A DNA stretch of 64,000 bases, from assembly GCF_026339875.1 (NCBI RefSeq), contig NZ_JAPEPZ010000001.1, positions 5,146,001-5,210,000 of the forward strand. The letters run 5' to 3'. The notes under the pieces are model-generated. The model was not told the origin of the DNA. It saw nothing but the letters and a program-made list of their open reading frames with translations, and did not search any database. Position numbers and translations under genes: made by a program. Below are positions 1-9,147 of this stretch, piece after piece; position 1 is the stretch's first letter; each line of letters starts with the position of its first letter. Source of the DNA: Streptomyces sp. NBC_01571. GTDB taxonomy: Bacteria; Actinomycetota; Actinomycetes; Streptomycetales; Streptomycetaceae.

Positions 1-9
1 CAGGCGCCG

Positions 10-294
10 GTGCGCGAACTCGACTTGGAGCGGTATCGCGCCCGATACGGACTACAGGCGGTTCTCCTGAGCAATCTGGCGATCGCCGGCGTGGCGATCT
101 TCGGAGTCTGGCGCCTGGACGGCGACAAGTCCGTCATCATCGGCGTCCTCACCGCGGCCTTCACCGCCGTCAGCAGCATGACCACGGCCTACTTGGGCAT
201 CAAGGCCGTCTCCAACACCGCCCAGGCGATGGCCCAGTCGGCCCCCTCCCGCCGGGACGCGACACCCCCCGCAACACCCCCCAAGAATCCATAA
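10..294 (+). CDS. small hypothetical membrane protein, possibly 5'-truncated by the window edge
   Basis: A 94-residue protein beginning at the first available GTG. Because only nine bases precede it, the true start may lie outside the window. After a charged N-terminus there are two hydrophobic stretches (about residues 17-34 and 41-64) and a polar Pro/Ala-rich tail, so it is probably an inner-membrane protein with two helices. The second helix region (TAAFTAVSSMTTAYLGIKAV) has the same feel as the small membrane protein at 57902-58198 in the mobile element at the other end of the window, but I cannot show homology by eye. The function is unknown. Confidence 0.6.
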   Translation: MRELDLERYRARYGLQAVLLSNLAIAGVAIFGVWRLDGDKSVIIGVLTAAFTAVSSMTTAYLGIKAVSNTAQAMAQSAPSRRDATPPATPPKNP

Positions 295-360
295 CCGCCC
301 CCACGCCCCCGCGGCCGCCCATGCCACACGAGGGCTGTGCCGTTTGTAGCGCAAGGCCAT

Positions 361-544
361 CGCCGACGCACCCGCAGCCGCCGACACACGGAAGGGGCCG
401 TCCCGGCGTCTCGCAGACCGCCGCCCACGCACCCGCAGCCGCCGACACACGGAAGGGGCCGTCCCGGCGTCTCGCAGACCGCCGCCCACGCACCCGCAGC
501 AGCCGACACACGGAAGGGGCCGTGCCGGTGTGTCGCAGGCCGTC
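361..544. repeat. three tandem copies of a 61-bp repeat
   Basis: The sequence ACCCGCAGCCGCCGACACAC recurs at 370, 431 and, with a one-base change, 492, giving an exact 61-bp period for about three units. Copies one and two are nearly identical; the third diverges in its second half. No gene is credible across it. It lies in the 508-bp gap between the small membrane protein and hrpA. Confidence 0.9.
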
Positions 545-629
545 GCTTACGTTCGGATCGAGCAGCGGCTCGCATACCCGGCCCACGCCTGATCCAGCGG
601 CGACGGCCTCGACACACCGGCACGGCCCC
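516..629. repeat. long imperfect inverted repeat upstream of hrpA
   Basis: A 20-bp arm at 516-535 is exactly complementary to 610-629. The pairing extends inward for nine more base pairs (536-545 against 601-609) with one bulged base, leaving a loop of about 55 nt. The left arm begins inside the third 61-bp repeat. It could be a transcript-level hairpin or a decayed mobile fragment; there is no U-tract, so it is not a classical terminator. Confidence 0.75.
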
Positions 630-655
630 GACCCACCCACCGCCCGGCACACCCG

Positions 656-715
656 CCACTGCCACTGCCACTGCCACCGCCACCGCCACCGCCACCGCCA
701 CCGCCACCGCCACCG
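656..715. repeat. hexanucleotide microsatellite (CCACTG)3(CCACCG)7
   Basis: Ten uninterrupted hexamers, three CCACTG followed by seven CCACCG, end 87 bp upstream of the hrpA start. The copy number is probably variable between strains. No coding role is apparent. Confidence 0.92.
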
Positions 716-802
716 GGAACCCCACCCCACACCCCCGCCGAAGGCACCCCCGCCCAAAACCGTTCGCCAGGAATTTCGGCGAGGTGAGATCCTGGACCGC
801 GT

Positions 803-3800
803 ATGTCTACGCATCCTGCCCCCGCCCTCGGCGATCTCGCCCCCCGCCTGGCCGAGCTGTCCCTGCGCGACGCGCACCGGCTCGGCCGCAGGCTCGAGGG
901 CGCGCGCCGGATCCGCAAGCCCGAGGCCCGGACCGCCGTGCTCGCCGAGATCGAGGCGGAGGTCACCAAGGCCGAGGCCCGCATGGCCGAGCGCCGCGCC
1001 CGCGTGCCCGCCGTCACCTACCCCGAGCAGCTCCCCGTCAGCCAGAAGAAATCGGACATCGCCGACGCCATACGCGACCACCAGGTCGTGATCGTCGCCG
1101 GTGAGACCGGCTCCGGCAAGACCACCCAGATCCCCAAGATCTGCCTCGAACTCGGCCGCGGCGTCCGCGGCATGATCGGCCACACCCAGCCCCGCCGCAT
1201 CGCCGCCCGCACCGTGGCAGAGCGCGTCGCCGACGAGCTGGACACCCCGCTGGGCGAGGCCGTCGGCTGGAAGGTCCGCTTCACCGACCAGGTCAACCCG
1301 GACGGCACCTTCGTCAAGCTCATGACGGACGGCATCCTGCTCGCCGAGATCCAGACCGACCGCGAGCTGCGCGCCTACGACACGATCATCATCGACGAGG
1401 CCCACGAACGCTCCCTCAACATCGACTTCCTGTTGGGCTACCTCGCGCAACTGCTCCCCAAGCGCCCGGACCTCAAGGTCGTCATCACCTCCGCGACCAT
1501 CGACCCCGAACGCTTCTCCCGGCACTTCGGCGACGCCCCGATCGTCGAGGTCAGCGGCCGCACCTACCCCGTGGAGGTCCGCTACCGCCCGCTCCTGGAG
1601 GAGGAAGGCGACGACGCGGACCGCGACCAGATCACCGCGATCACCGACGCCGTGGAGGAGCTGCAGGCCGAGGGCAAGGGCGACATCCTCGTCTTCCTCT
1701 CCGGTGAGCGCGAGATCCGCGACACGGCGGACGCGCTCACGAAGAAGAACTACCGCTTCACCGAGGTCCTCCCCCTCTACGCCCGCCTCTCGCACGCCGA
1801 GCAGCACCGCGTCTTCCAGCCTCACACCGGCCGCAGGATCGTGCTGGCGACGAACGTCGCGGAGACCTCGCTCACCGTCCCGGGCATCAAGTACGTCATC
1901 GACCCGGGCACCGCCCGCATCTCCCGCTACAGCCACCGCACGAAGGTCCAGCGTCTCCCGATCGAACCCGTCTCGCAGGCCAGCGCCAACCAGCGCAAGG
2001 GCCGCTGCGGCCGTACGTCCGACGGCATCTGCATCCGTCTGTACTCCGAGGACGACTTCGTCTCCCGCCCGGAGTTCACGGACGCGGAGATCCTCCGTAC
2101 GAACCTGGCGAGCGTCATCCTCCAGATGACCGCGGCCGGCCTCGGCGACATCGAGAAGTTCCCCTTCATCGACCCGCCGGACCACCGCAACATCCGTGAC
2201 GGCGTCCAGCTCCTCCAGGAGCTGAACGCGTTGGACCCCACGGAGAAGGACGTACGCAAGCGCCTGACCGAGACGGGCCGCAAGCTCGCCCAGCTCCCCG
2301 TGGACCCCCGGCTGGCCCGGATGGTGCTGGAGGCCGACAAGAACGGCTGTGCGCGTGAGGTGATGGTGATCGCCGCGGCGCTGTCCATCCAGGACCCGCG
2401 CGAGCGCCCCTCCGACAAGCAGACGCAGGCCGACCAGCAGCACGCCCGCTTCAGGGACGAGACCAGCGACTTCCTCGCGTTCCTGAACCTGTGGCGCTAC
2501 GTCCGCGAGCAGCAGAAGGAGCGGGGCTCCTCCGCCTTCCGCCGCATGTGCAAACAGGAGTTCCTGAACTTCCTGCGCATCCGCGAGTGGCAGGACATCT
2601 ACACCCAGCTGCGCACGGTGGCGAAGCAGATGGGCATCCACCTGAACGAGGAGGACGCGGCCGACCAGAGCGTCCATGTCTCGCTCCTGGCCGGCCTGCT
2701 CTCGCACGTCGGCATGAAGGACGTGAAGGAGACCGGCGGCGAGAGCGGGCGCGCCACCGGCAAGAACGAGTACCTGGGCGCCCGCAACGCCAAGTTCGCG
2801 ATCTTCCCCGGTTCGGCGCTCTTCAAGAAGCCCCCGCGCTTCGTGATGTCGGCCGAGCTGGTGGAGACCTCCCGCCTCTGGGCGCGGGTCAACGCGAAGA
2901 TCGAGCCGGAGTGGGTCGAGCCCCTGGCCGGGCACCTCCTGAAGCGGACGTACAGCGAACCGCACTGGGAGAAGGACCAGGCCGCCGTGATGGCGTACGA
3001 GAAGGTCACCCTCTACGGCGTGCCGATCGTCGCCCAGCGGAAGGTCAACTACGGGCGCATCGACCCCGAGACGTCCCGCGAACTCTTCATCCGCAACGCC
3101 CTCGTGGAGGGCGACTGGCGCACGCACCACAAGTTCTTCGCCGACAACCGCAGGCTGCTGACCGAGGTGGAGGAGCTGGAGCACCGTGCCCGGCGCCGGG
3201 ACATCCTGGTCGACGACGAGACGCTCTTCGACTTCTACGACCAGCGGGTGCCGGAACACGTCGTGTCCGGAGCGCACTTCGACTCCTGGTGGAAGCACAA
3301 GCGCCACGACGAGCCCGAGCTTCTCGACTTCGAGCGTTCGATGCTCATCAACGAGAAGGCGGGGGCCGTCACCAAGGACGACTACCCCGACTCGTGGCGT
3401 CAGGGGCGTCTCAAGTTCCGGGTGACGTACCAGTTCGAGCCGGGCGCGGACGCCGACGGCGTGACGGTCCACATCCCGCTCCAGGTCCTGAACCAGGTGA
3501 CGGACGAGGGCTTCGACTGGCAGATCCCGGGTCTGCGGGAGGACGTCGTGACGGAGCTGATCCGCTCCCTCCCCAAGCCCATCCGCCGCAACTACGTGCC
3601 CGCCCCGAACGTCGCGCGGGCCTTCCTCGACCGTGCGGTCCCCCTCCAGGAACCGCTGGCGACGACGATGGCCCGCGAGCTGAAGCGCATGGTCGGTGTC
3701 ACGCTCACCGCCGACGACTTCGACTGGTCCCGGGTCCCCGACCACCTGAAGATCACTTTCCGGATCGTCGACGAGCGGCGCCGCAAGCTCGCCGAGGACA

Positions 3801-4771
3801 AGGACCTCCAGGCGCTGCAGCTCCAGCTGAAGCCGAAGGCCCGCAAGGCGATCTCGCAGGCCGCGGCGGCGACGGCGGAGCGCGAGGGCGGCGAGTCCCT
3901 GGAGCGCACGGGCCTCACGGACTGGACGATCGGCTCGCTGGCGCGCGTCTTCGAGACGCGCCGGGCGGGCCAGCCGGTCAAGGCCTACCCGGCCCTGGTG
4001 GACGACGGCGACACGGTCTCCGTACGCCTCTTCGACACCGAGGCCGAGCAGGCGCAGGCCATGTGGAAGGGCACCCGGCGGCTGATCCTGCGCAACATCC
4101 CGGTGAACCCGGGCAAGTTCGCCTCGGACAAGCTGACGAACGCCCAGAAGCTCGCCCTGTCCGCCAATCCGCACGGCACCGTGCAGGCCCTCTTCGACGA
4201 CTGCGCGACGGCCGCGGCGGACAAGCTGATCGGCGACTTCGGAGGCCCGGCGTGGGACGAGGAGTCGTACCGGAAGCTGTACGACAGGGTGCGCGCCGAG
4301 ATCGTCGACACGACGGTCCGTACGGTCGGACAGGTGCAGCAGGTGCTGGCCGCCTGGCAGGCCTGTGAGCGCCGTCTGAAGGACGTCAGGAGCCCCGTGC
4401 TGCTGGCGAACCTCGCGGACGTGCGGGGGCAGCTCGACGCCCTCGTGAAGCCCGGCTTCGTCACGGCGACCGGTCTGCGCCGGCTGGCCGACCTCATGCG
4501 CTATCTGGTGGCCGCGGACCGCCGGCTGCAGCAGATGCCGACCAGCGTCCAGCGGGACACCACCCGGATGGAGAAGGTCCACGAGATGCAGGACGAGTAC
4601 GCCTGGCTCCTGGAGCAGATGCCGCAGGGCCGTCCGGTACCGCAACAGGTCCTGGACATCCGCTGGATGATCGAGGAGCTGCGGGTCAGCTATTTCGCCC
4701 ACGCGCTCGGCACGGCGTACCCCGTCTCCGACAAGCGCATCGTGAAGGCGATCGACGCCGCGGCGCCGTAA
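803..4771 (+). CDS. hrpA: ATP-dependent RNA helicase HrpA (DEAH box)
   Basis: A 1322-residue DEAH-box helicase, the usual length for bacterial HrpA (about 1300). Motif I GETGSGKT is at residues 100-107, motif II DEAH at 198-201, motif III SAT at 229-231 and motif VI QRKGRCGR at 396-403. These are followed by the helicase-associated winged-helix/ratchet and OB-type regions and the long HrpA-specific C-terminal domain. The family unwinds structured RNA and, in E. coli, rescues stalled ribosomes. ATG at 803 gives the expected N-terminus; the nearest purine-rich stretch (GAGGTGAG at 781) is rather distant. The gene stands alone, followed by tRNA-Asp, matching the position I recall for SCO4092 next to bldC in S. 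coelicolor. Confidence 0.95.
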   Translation: MSTHPAPALGDLAPRLAELSLRDAHRLGRRLEGARRIRKPEARTAVLAEIEAEVTKAEARMAERRARVPAVTYPEQLPVSQKKSDIADAIRDHQVVIVAGETGSGKTTQIPKICLELGRGVRGMIGHTQPRRIAARTVAERVADELDTPLGEAVGWKVRFTDQVNPDGTFVKLMTDGILLAEIQTDRELRAYDTIIIDEAHERSLNIDFLLGYLAQLLPKRPDLKVVITSATIDPERFSRHFGDAPIVEVSGRTYPVEVRYRPLLEEEGDDADRDQITAITDAVEELQAEGKGDILVFLSGEREIRDTADALTKKNYRFTEVLPLYARLSHAEQHRVFQPHTGRRIVLATNVAETSLTVPGIKYVIDPGTARISRYSHRTKVQRLPIEPVSQASANQRKGRCGRTSDGICIRLYSEDDFVSRPEFTDAEILRTNLASVILQMTAAGLGDIEKFPFIDPPDHRNIRDGVQLLQELNALDPTEKDVRKRLTETGRKLAQLPVDPRLARMVLEADKNGCAREVMVIAAALSIQDPRERPSDKQTQADQQHARFRDETSDFLAFLNLWRYVREQQKERGSSAFRRMCKQEFLNFLRIREWQDIYTQLRTVAKQMGIHLNEEDAADQSVHVSLLAGLLSHVGMKDVKETGGESGRATGKNEYLGARNAKFAIFPGSALFKKPPRFVMSAELVETSRLWARVNAKIEPEWVEPLAGHLLKRTYSEPHWEKDQAAVMAYEKVTLYGVPIVAQRKVNYGRIDPETSRELFIRNALVEGDWRTHHKFFADNRRLLTEVEELEHRARRRDILVDDETLFDFYDQRVPEHVVSGAHFDSWWKHKRHDEPELLDFERSMLINEKAGAVTKDDYPDSWRQGRLKFRVTYQFEPGADADGVTVHIPLQVLNQVTDEGFDWQIPGLREDVVTELIRSLPKPIRRNYVPAPNVARAFLDRAVPLQEPLATTMARELKRMVGVTLTADDFDWSRVPDHLKITFRIVDERRRKLAEDKDLQALQLQLKPKARKAISQAAAATAEREGGESLERTGLTDWTIGSLARVFETRRAGQPVKAYPALVDDGDTVSVRLFDTEAEQAQAMWKGTRRLILRNIPVNPGKFASDKLTNAQKLALSANPHGTVQALFDDCATAAADKLIGDFGGPAWDEESYRKLYDRVRAEIVDTTVRTVGQVQQVLAAWQACERRLKDVRSPVLLANLADVRGQLDALVKPGFVTATGLRRLADLMRYLVAADRRLQQMPTSVQRDTTRMEKVHEMQDEYAWLLEQMPQGRPVPQQVLDIRWMIEELRVSYFAHALGTAYPVSDKRIVKAIDAAAP

Positions 4772-4865
4772 CGGGGCCCGTACGGTGGGTGAGTTCGACC
4801 CCGGGCTCACCCTCCTGTACAGTCTCTTCTCGCAGCACAGCGCACGAACAGTGACTGCGAAACCT

Positions 4866-4940
4866 GGTCCTGTGGAGCAGTTTGGAGTGCTCGCCACCCT
4901 GTCAAGGTGGAGGCCGCGGGTTCAAATCCCGTCAGGACCG
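4866..4940 (+). tRNA. tRNA-Asp (anticodon GTC)
   Basis: A 75-nt cloverleaf. The acceptor GGTCCTG (4866-4872) pairs with CAGGACC (4933-4939), with G4940 as discriminator. The anticodon stem CCACC/GGTGG encloses the loop CTGTCAA with GTC at 4901-4903, and the T-loop is TTCAAAT. CCA is not encoded. Confidence 0.95.
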
Positions 4941-4948
4941 CAGTAGAT

Positions 4949-4982
4949 ACGAGAGCCCGGGTCTTCGGACCCGGGCTCTCGT
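4949..4982 (+). terminator. strong hairpin after tRNA-Asp
   Basis: A perfect 15-bp stem (4949-4963 with 4968-4982) closed by a TTCG tetraloop, nine bases after the tRNA. It lacks a long T run, as is common for Streptomyces intrinsic terminators. Confidence 0.85.
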
Positions 4983-5128
4983 GCGTCCGATACTCTCGCG
5001 CATCCCGTACTCCCGCGCGGTCCACACTCCTCCGCCCCTGCTCCGCCCGCGGGGCTTCCGCGTCTTGACGGCGCCACATTCCCCGGGTACCCCAGAAACC
5101 AGGGCTCTCGACCCCCTGGAGGTGGCCC

Positions 5129-5317
5129 ATGGCGGCATCGGCCCGGCACGAGACGCGCGCCCTGCTCCGCGCCCATCTGTCGGCCGCTTCCGGCTACCGC
5201 CATCTGACCCGGCACTGCCCGATCTGCCACCGGCTCCTGAGGCTGGCCATGGAACCCGCTCCGTACGGCGAGGAGGACGAGACGGCGGCCGAGGACGAGA
5301 GCCCCTCCAGGGCCTGA
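5129..5317 (+). CDS. conserved small actinobacterial protein (DUF6274-like)
   Basis: A 62-residue protein with the shadow of a CxxC knuckle (CPICHRLL, about residues 30-37) in an Arg/His-rich N-terminal half and an acidic tail. An excellent ribosome binding site, GGAGGTGG at 5118-5125, sits just upstream of the ATG and fixes the start. I recognise it from memory as a Streptomyces-conserved DUF6274-type protein found beside bldC; no function is known. The single CPIC motif could bind a metal, perhaps as a dimer, but this is only inference. Confidence 0.8.
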   Translation: MAASARHETRALLRAHLSAASGYRHLTRHCPICHRLLRLAMEPAPYGEEDETAAEDESPSRA

Positions 5318-5659
5318 GCCGGGGCGCCGGGAATACGGACCCCCTCCCAACTCCTTTAGCGCAGAGGAGTCGTGAGCGACAAGGACTCTGGCATGTGACG
5401 GGTGTCACCGCATAAGTTTTCAGAACAGCGAAACTTACACCCCACCTACAACTAGTCAATTTAATATGTGCAATTGCACCACCCGCCGAGGACTCCCACA
5501 GAAGATCCGACGGCCCTCCCCAGACTCCCACAAGGCCGCTCACAGACCCTCCGCGCCGCCCGCTCCCACGACCGCCCGGCGCACGGACGGAGCGTCAAGG
5601 GGGCGCGCCCGGGGCGCCGGAGGAGCGCCGTCGGGCCCGCCAGGACCCGGCCGGGGCAC
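5318..5659. other. gap with no gene recognised
   Basis: About 340 bp between the DUF6274-like gene and the bldC terminator. It contains a short inverted repeat around 5352-5364 (CTCCT...AGGAG) and a comparatively AT-rich stretch at 5411-5470. I see no RNA gene or credible coding region. Confidence 0.5.
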
Positions 5660-5697
5660 AAAAAAATCGCGCTGGACCCGGCGGAGTCCAGCGCGAT
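5660..5697 (-). terminator. Rho-independent terminator of bldC
   Basis: On the minus strand a 12-bp perfect stem (5686-5697 with 5666-5677) with an 8-nt loop is followed directly by a run of six T residues (A5660-A5665 on the plus strand). It lies about 137 bp beyond the bldC stop codon, implying a long 3' untranslated region. Confidence 0.85.
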
Positions 5698-5834
5698 CGA
5701 CGACGCACCCTTGTCATTGGTGGAACTGGGTCGGGCGTGAGCCCTGTTGGGGCAGGACCCGCGTCGCTTGAAGCTGTGGTTCGGACGTTCCGGCGGATTG
5801 GGGGAGCTGCCGAATTGTCCGGTTATGTAATTGT

Positions 5835-6041
5835 TCAGGCCTCGCTGCGCTGCTGCGGGATGCCCGCAAGCAGTGCACGGACCTCCGCTTCGCGGTAGCG
5901 GCGGTGCCCGCCGAGCGTGCGGATGGACGTAAGTTTGCCGGCCTTCGCCCACCGTGTGACCGTCTTGGGGTCGACGCGGAACATGGTGGCGACCTCAGCC
6001 GGGGTCAGCAGCGGCTCGGCATCAGGGGTGCGAGCGGTCAT
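5835..6041 (-). CDS. bldC: BldC, MerR-like developmental regulator
   Basis: A 68-residue protein consisting only of a winged-helix MerR-type DNA-binding domain: LLTPAEVATMFRVDPKTVTR forms the helix-turn-helix and GGHRRYREAEVRALL the wing and final helix. There is no effector or coiled-coil domain. BldC is known to bind cooperatively as asymmetric head-to-tail oligomers on direct repeats and to hold back entry into Streptomyces development. The ribosome binding site GAGGAGG lies a few bases upstream of the ATG. The gene has its own terminator and about 600 bp of non-coding upstream DNA with several palindromes (see the regulatory entries). Confidence 0.97.
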   Translation of the reverse strand: MTARTPDAEPLLTPAEVATMFRVDPKTVTRWAKAGKLTSIRTLGGHRRYREAEVRALLAGIPQQRSEA

Positions 6042-6280
6042 GAGCGGCCTCCTCGGGAGAACCGAACCTTCTCGGTTCTTTCCTCTAAATTCTGCACCTT
6101 GACCCGCGTTGCCCGAAATGGCGGACGCGAGTCGAGTCGGTTATAGGACGAACGGCTTGTCCTCGGCACTACAACTACACCATCCGTCCAGCCGCGTCGG
6201 CCAAACCGATGGAATTGCCCTCCCAGGTGTTCATCAGCGACGGAAGCCGATGGACCATGCCATAGCGGACAGTCACGACA

Positions 6281-6299
6281 CTGTGACGATCAGTCACAG
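6281..6299. promoter_or_regulatory. perfect 19-bp palindrome upstream of bldC
   Basis: CTGTGAC-GATCA-GTCACAG is a perfect inverted repeat about 240 bp upstream of the bldC start. The same GTCAC half-site recurs at 6272-6276 and 6313-6317. It resembles a CRP-type operator, but its spacing is one base longer than the GTG-N6-GNCAC form I remember for Streptomyces Crp. The binding protein is unknown. Confidence 0.55.
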
Positions 6300-6481
6300 G
6301 GCGATCAGGAGTCACCAGACCCCCCATAGCGTGCAATGCGGAGATTCCACCCAAACACGGGTAGAAGGAGTCCTCCCCGGACTCCTTGTCCTATTTTGGC
6401 ACGGGGAGGGGTAAGCGATGCAAGAGCCAGGTAAGTGCCATCCGTCACGCTTGACACACCGTTGACACAAAAGACCGGATC

Positions 6482-6525
6482 GGGACCTACGTCCCGTAGT
6501 CGGGACCTACGTCCTACAGTGGGAC
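6482..6525. promoter_or_regulatory. tandem GGGAC-N4-GTCCC boxes (DevR/DosR-like)
   Basis: GGGACCTACGTCCC at 6482-6495 is followed exactly 20 bp later by GGGACCTACGTCCT at 6502-6515 and by a third half-site GGGAC at 6521-6525. The spacing of two helical turns and the half-site sequence fit the DosR/DevR dormancy box family. They lie about 440-480 bp upstream of bldC and beyond the 3' end of the next minus-strand gene. TTGACA hexamers at 6451 and 6462 precede them on the plus strand. Confidence 0.5.
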
Positions 6526-6641
6526 CTCTTCGGCGTGCGAGGACCATACGTCAGTTCGGTTGCCCTCGGCTGAGATACGCGTCACACGTCCCGGACGGGG
6601 CCACGCGACACGCCCGGCCCACGTGATCCACCCGGCGGACC

Positions 6642-7490
6642 TCAGTTCGAGGACTGCCGGTCCCTGACCGAGCGCCAGCGCTCCACGAGCCGCCCGTACG
6701 CCTCGCCCGCGGTGGCCCCGTCCCCGTCGCGCAGCGCCTCGATGCCCTCGGCGACGTCCGCCGCCGAGTGGTCGTCCTCCAGGTGTCCGGCCGGCAGGAC
6801 GTGCACCAGCCCGCCGTAGTCCAGCTCGACCAGCGAGCGCGGGTGGAACTCCTCGAGCCAGCGCCCCACGTCCACCAGGCCGTCGATGAGCGGCCCCTCG
6901 TCGAGGGTGTCCCGGAGCGTCTTCAGCGCCCGCGCGGTCCGCCGGCGCGCTTGCACCATCGGCGTCCGGTAGCGCAGCACCGGCGCCGCGCCGTCGCCGC
7001 CCGCGCCCTTCTCGTACTCCCGCTCCTCGTCGGAGACGAGCACGAACCAGTTCAGCGGCACCTGCCAGGTCGAGCTGCGGATCCACGGGCGGGCGTCGGG
7101 GTTGCGGGCCAGCCAGCGCTCGTAGTCCAGGGCGGCCTGTCGGCGGACGAGCGGGGGCAGCACCGCGTCCAGGACCGGTGCCGGCAGTTCCTCGGCCAGC
7201 TCGCCCAGCGCCTGCCAGCCCCGCAGCCGGGTGCGCCAGGGACAGACGCAGAGCACCCCGTCGACGTCCAGCACGAACGCGTCGGCGCTCTCGTGCACCG
7301 GCACGGGGATCGGCGGCGTCGGGAGCAAATCGGCCAGGGAACGGCGCAGTTCGTCCTGGTACGACGGACGCTCCGCGCGCCGGGCGTAGCGCGCCCAGTG
7401 GCCGCGCTCCGGCTCCGCAAAGGCGGCCAGCGGTTCGTAGACGCGCAGATAGGACGCGTACGGGACGACCACCGAGGACACCTTGGGCAC
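6642..7490 (-). CDS. conserved hypothetical protein between bldC and vdh
   Basis: A 282-residue soluble protein of unknown function. I start it at the GTG at 7490 because GGAGGGAG lies at the right distance upstream. Upstream in-frame GTG/ATG starts would run into the vdh promoter region. The protein begins [20 protein letters not shown] and contains an Arg-rich, Trp-rich centre ([20 protein letters not shown]) and a C-terminal segment with [14 protein letters not shown]. No catalytic motif is evident. Its position matches the uncharacterised gene at this site in S. coelicolor. It is divergent from vdh across a 245-bp promoter region. Confidence 0.85.
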   Translation of the reverse strand: MPKVSSVVVPYASYLRVYEPLAAFAEPERGHWARYARRAERPSYQDELRRSLADLLPTPPIPVPVHESADAFVLDVDGVLCVCPWRTRLRGWQALGELAEELPAPVLDAVLPPLVRRQAALDYERWLARNPDARPWIRSSTWQVPLNWFVLVSDEEREYEKGAGGDGAAPVLRYRTPMVQARRRTARALKTLRDTLDEGPLIDGLVDVGRWLEEFHPRSLVELDYGGLVHVLPAGHLEDDHSAADVAEGIEALRDGDGATAGEAYGRLVERWRSVRDRQSSN

Positions 7491-7735
7491 CTCTGCTCCC
7501 TCCCCATCGGACCGAACACGAAACCCGGACGGGAACGTGTTCAACCGGCACACGAGCGACCGGGAAAACACTGCAAATCGTCCCACGGTCGTGCGGAAAC
7601 GTACTCCGGGAGAAGGTGATCCTGAACACTGCGCGGATGGTGACCGGACACAGGCTCTACCCTCGTGCCCACGGGCGCCCGCCATCCGTACGGGCACCGT
7701 CCTCAACCGCCGCTACTTACCTGGGAGTCACCACA
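7491..7735. promoter_or_regulatory. divergent promoter region between the hypothetical gene and vdh
   Basis: A 245-bp intergenic spacer that must hold promoters for both divergent genes. It is slightly less GC-rich than the flanks around 7550-7600. I see no convincing operator palindrome. Confidence 0.45.
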
Positions 7736-8824
7736 GTGACCGACGTAACCGACGGCGTCCTGCACACCCTGTTCCACTCGGATCAGGGGGGTCATGAGCA
7801 AGTCGTGCTGTGCCAGGACCGGGCCAGCGGCCTCAAGGCCGTCATCGCCATCCACTCCACCGCCCTGGGCCCCGCCCTCGGCGGGACGCGTTTCTACCCG
7901 TACGCGAGCGAGGAGGAGGCCGTCGCCGACGCGCTGAACCTCTCGCGCGGGATGTCGTACAAGAACGCCATGGCCGGTCTCGACCACGGCGGCGGCAAGG
8001 CCGTCATCATCGGCGACCCCGACCAGATCAAGAGCGAGGCGCTGCTGCTGGCCTACGGCCGGTTCGTGGCCTCGCTCGGGGGTCGTTACGTCACGGCCTG
8101 CGACGTCGGCACCTACGTCGCCGACATGGACGTCGTGGCCCGGGAGTCCCGCTGGACGACCGGCCGTTCGCCGGAGAACGGCGGCGCGGGCGACTCGTCG
8201 GTCCTGACCGCCTACGGGGTCTTCCAGGGCATGCGGGCCAGCGCCCAGCACCTGTGGGGCGACCCGACGCTGCGGGGCCGCAGGGTGGGCGTCGCGGGCG
8301 TCGGCAAGGTGGGCCACCACCTCGTGGACCACCTGCGCCAGGACGGCGCCGAGGTCGTCGTCACGGACGTGCGGCCGGACTCCGTGCAGCGGATCCTGGA
8401 CAAGCACCCGACCGGGGTCACCGCCGTCGCCGACACCGAGGCACTGATCCGCGTGGACGGGCTCGACATCTACGCCCCCTGCGCGCTCGGCGGGGCACTG
8501 AACGACGCCTCCGTGCCGGTCCTCACGGCGAGGATCGTGTGCGGCGCCGCCAACAACCAGCTCGCGCACCCGGGCGTCGAGAAGGACCTCGCGGACCGCG
8601 GGATCCTGTACGCGCCCGACTACGTCGTGAACGCGGGCGGCGTCATCCAGGTCGCCGACGAACTCCACGGTTTCGACTTCGACCGGTGCAAGGCGAAGGC
8701 CGCGAAGATCTTCGACACCACGCTGGCCATATTCGCACGTGCGAAGGAGGACGGGATTCCCCCGGCCGCCGCGGCCGACCGGATCGCCGAGCAGCGGATG
8801 GCGGAGGCGCGTCACCGCGGCTGA
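7736..8824 (+). CDS. vdh: valine (branched-chain amino acid) dehydrogenase
   Basis: A 362-residue member of the Glu/Leu/Phe/Val dehydrogenase family. It catalyses NAD-dependent oxidative deamination of valine and other branched-chain amino acids, in Streptomyces linked to precursor supply for macrolides and branched fatty acids. The catalytic Lys is in [10 protein letters not shown] (K88), and the Rossmann dinucleotide loop GVAGVGKVG follows at about residue 178. The start is GTG at 7736 with a GGGAG ribosome binding site; it reads [19 protein letters not shown], the N-terminus remembered for Streptomyces Vdh. It is monocistronic. Confidence 0.96.
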   Translation: MTDVTDGVLHTLFHSDQGGHEQVVLCQDRASGLKAVIAIHSTALGPALGGTRFYPYASEEEAVADALNLSRGMSYKNAMAGLDHGGGKAVIIGDPDQIKSEALLLAYGRFVASLGGRYVTACDVGTYVADMDVVARESRWTTGRSPENGGAGDSSVLTAYGVFQGMRASAQHLWGDPTLRGRRVGVAGVGKVGHHLVDHLRQDGAEVVVTDVRPDSVQRILDKHPTGVTAVADTEALIRVDGLDIYAPCALGGALNDASVPVLTARIVCGAANNQLAHPGVEKDLADRGILYAPDYVVNAGGVIQVADELHGFDFDRCKAKAAKIFDTTLAIFARAKEDGIPPAAAADRIAEQRMAEARHRG

Positions 8825-9147
8825 CGGAACCGGCCATTCGGAACTCCTCGTTCCGGCTCGTTTCCAGCTTGTCAGGGACCCGCCGAGGGAAGACTTGGAG
8901 AGAACTCTCACTCCTGTCGGCGGGTCGGGCGCCAATAAGAGGTTAAAATCGCGGTTGACCAGCGGGGACAGGGCACCTCGCAGGTTCTGGGCGTAGGCGC
9001 GTCCTGCGGGCGACGTACCGTATGGGCGCGGGCTCAGGTACCGTGGAAGCCCTACGGACCGGTCTCTCCACGGAGAGCCCGTTCCAGATCATGAACGCGT
9101 GTCAAGACTCTGGGGCCACCGAGCCCCGTATCCGAGGGGGTCGAGCC
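8825..9147. other. intergenic region upstream of the DUF3073 gene
   Basis: A 323-bp gap. It holds a small hairpin CTCTC-CACG-GAGAG near 9063-9076 and the probable promoter for the following gene. I see nothing else. Confidence 0.45.

Noticed and set aside
361..544. Possible CRISPR array
   Set aside because: The repeats are contiguous 61-bp tandem units with no unique spacers, and no cas genes are present. The 39-bp array at 50661 fails for the same reason.
200..4897. Very long open frame (about 1565 codons) on the minus strand opposite hrpA
   Set aside because: It mirrors the third-codon GC bias of hrpA, has no recognisable motifs, and is rich in Arg/Leu/Val repeats as expected of an antisense shadow.
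4882..5415. Plus-strand frame running through tRNA-Asp
   Set aside because: It starts inside a tRNA and crosses a terminator; the true gene in this area is the DUF6274-like one at 5129.
6435..6626. Short plus-strand frame that could be driven by the TTGACA/DosR-like region
   Set aside because: No ribosome binding site, no conserved features, and it runs into the antisense of the 6642-7490 gene.
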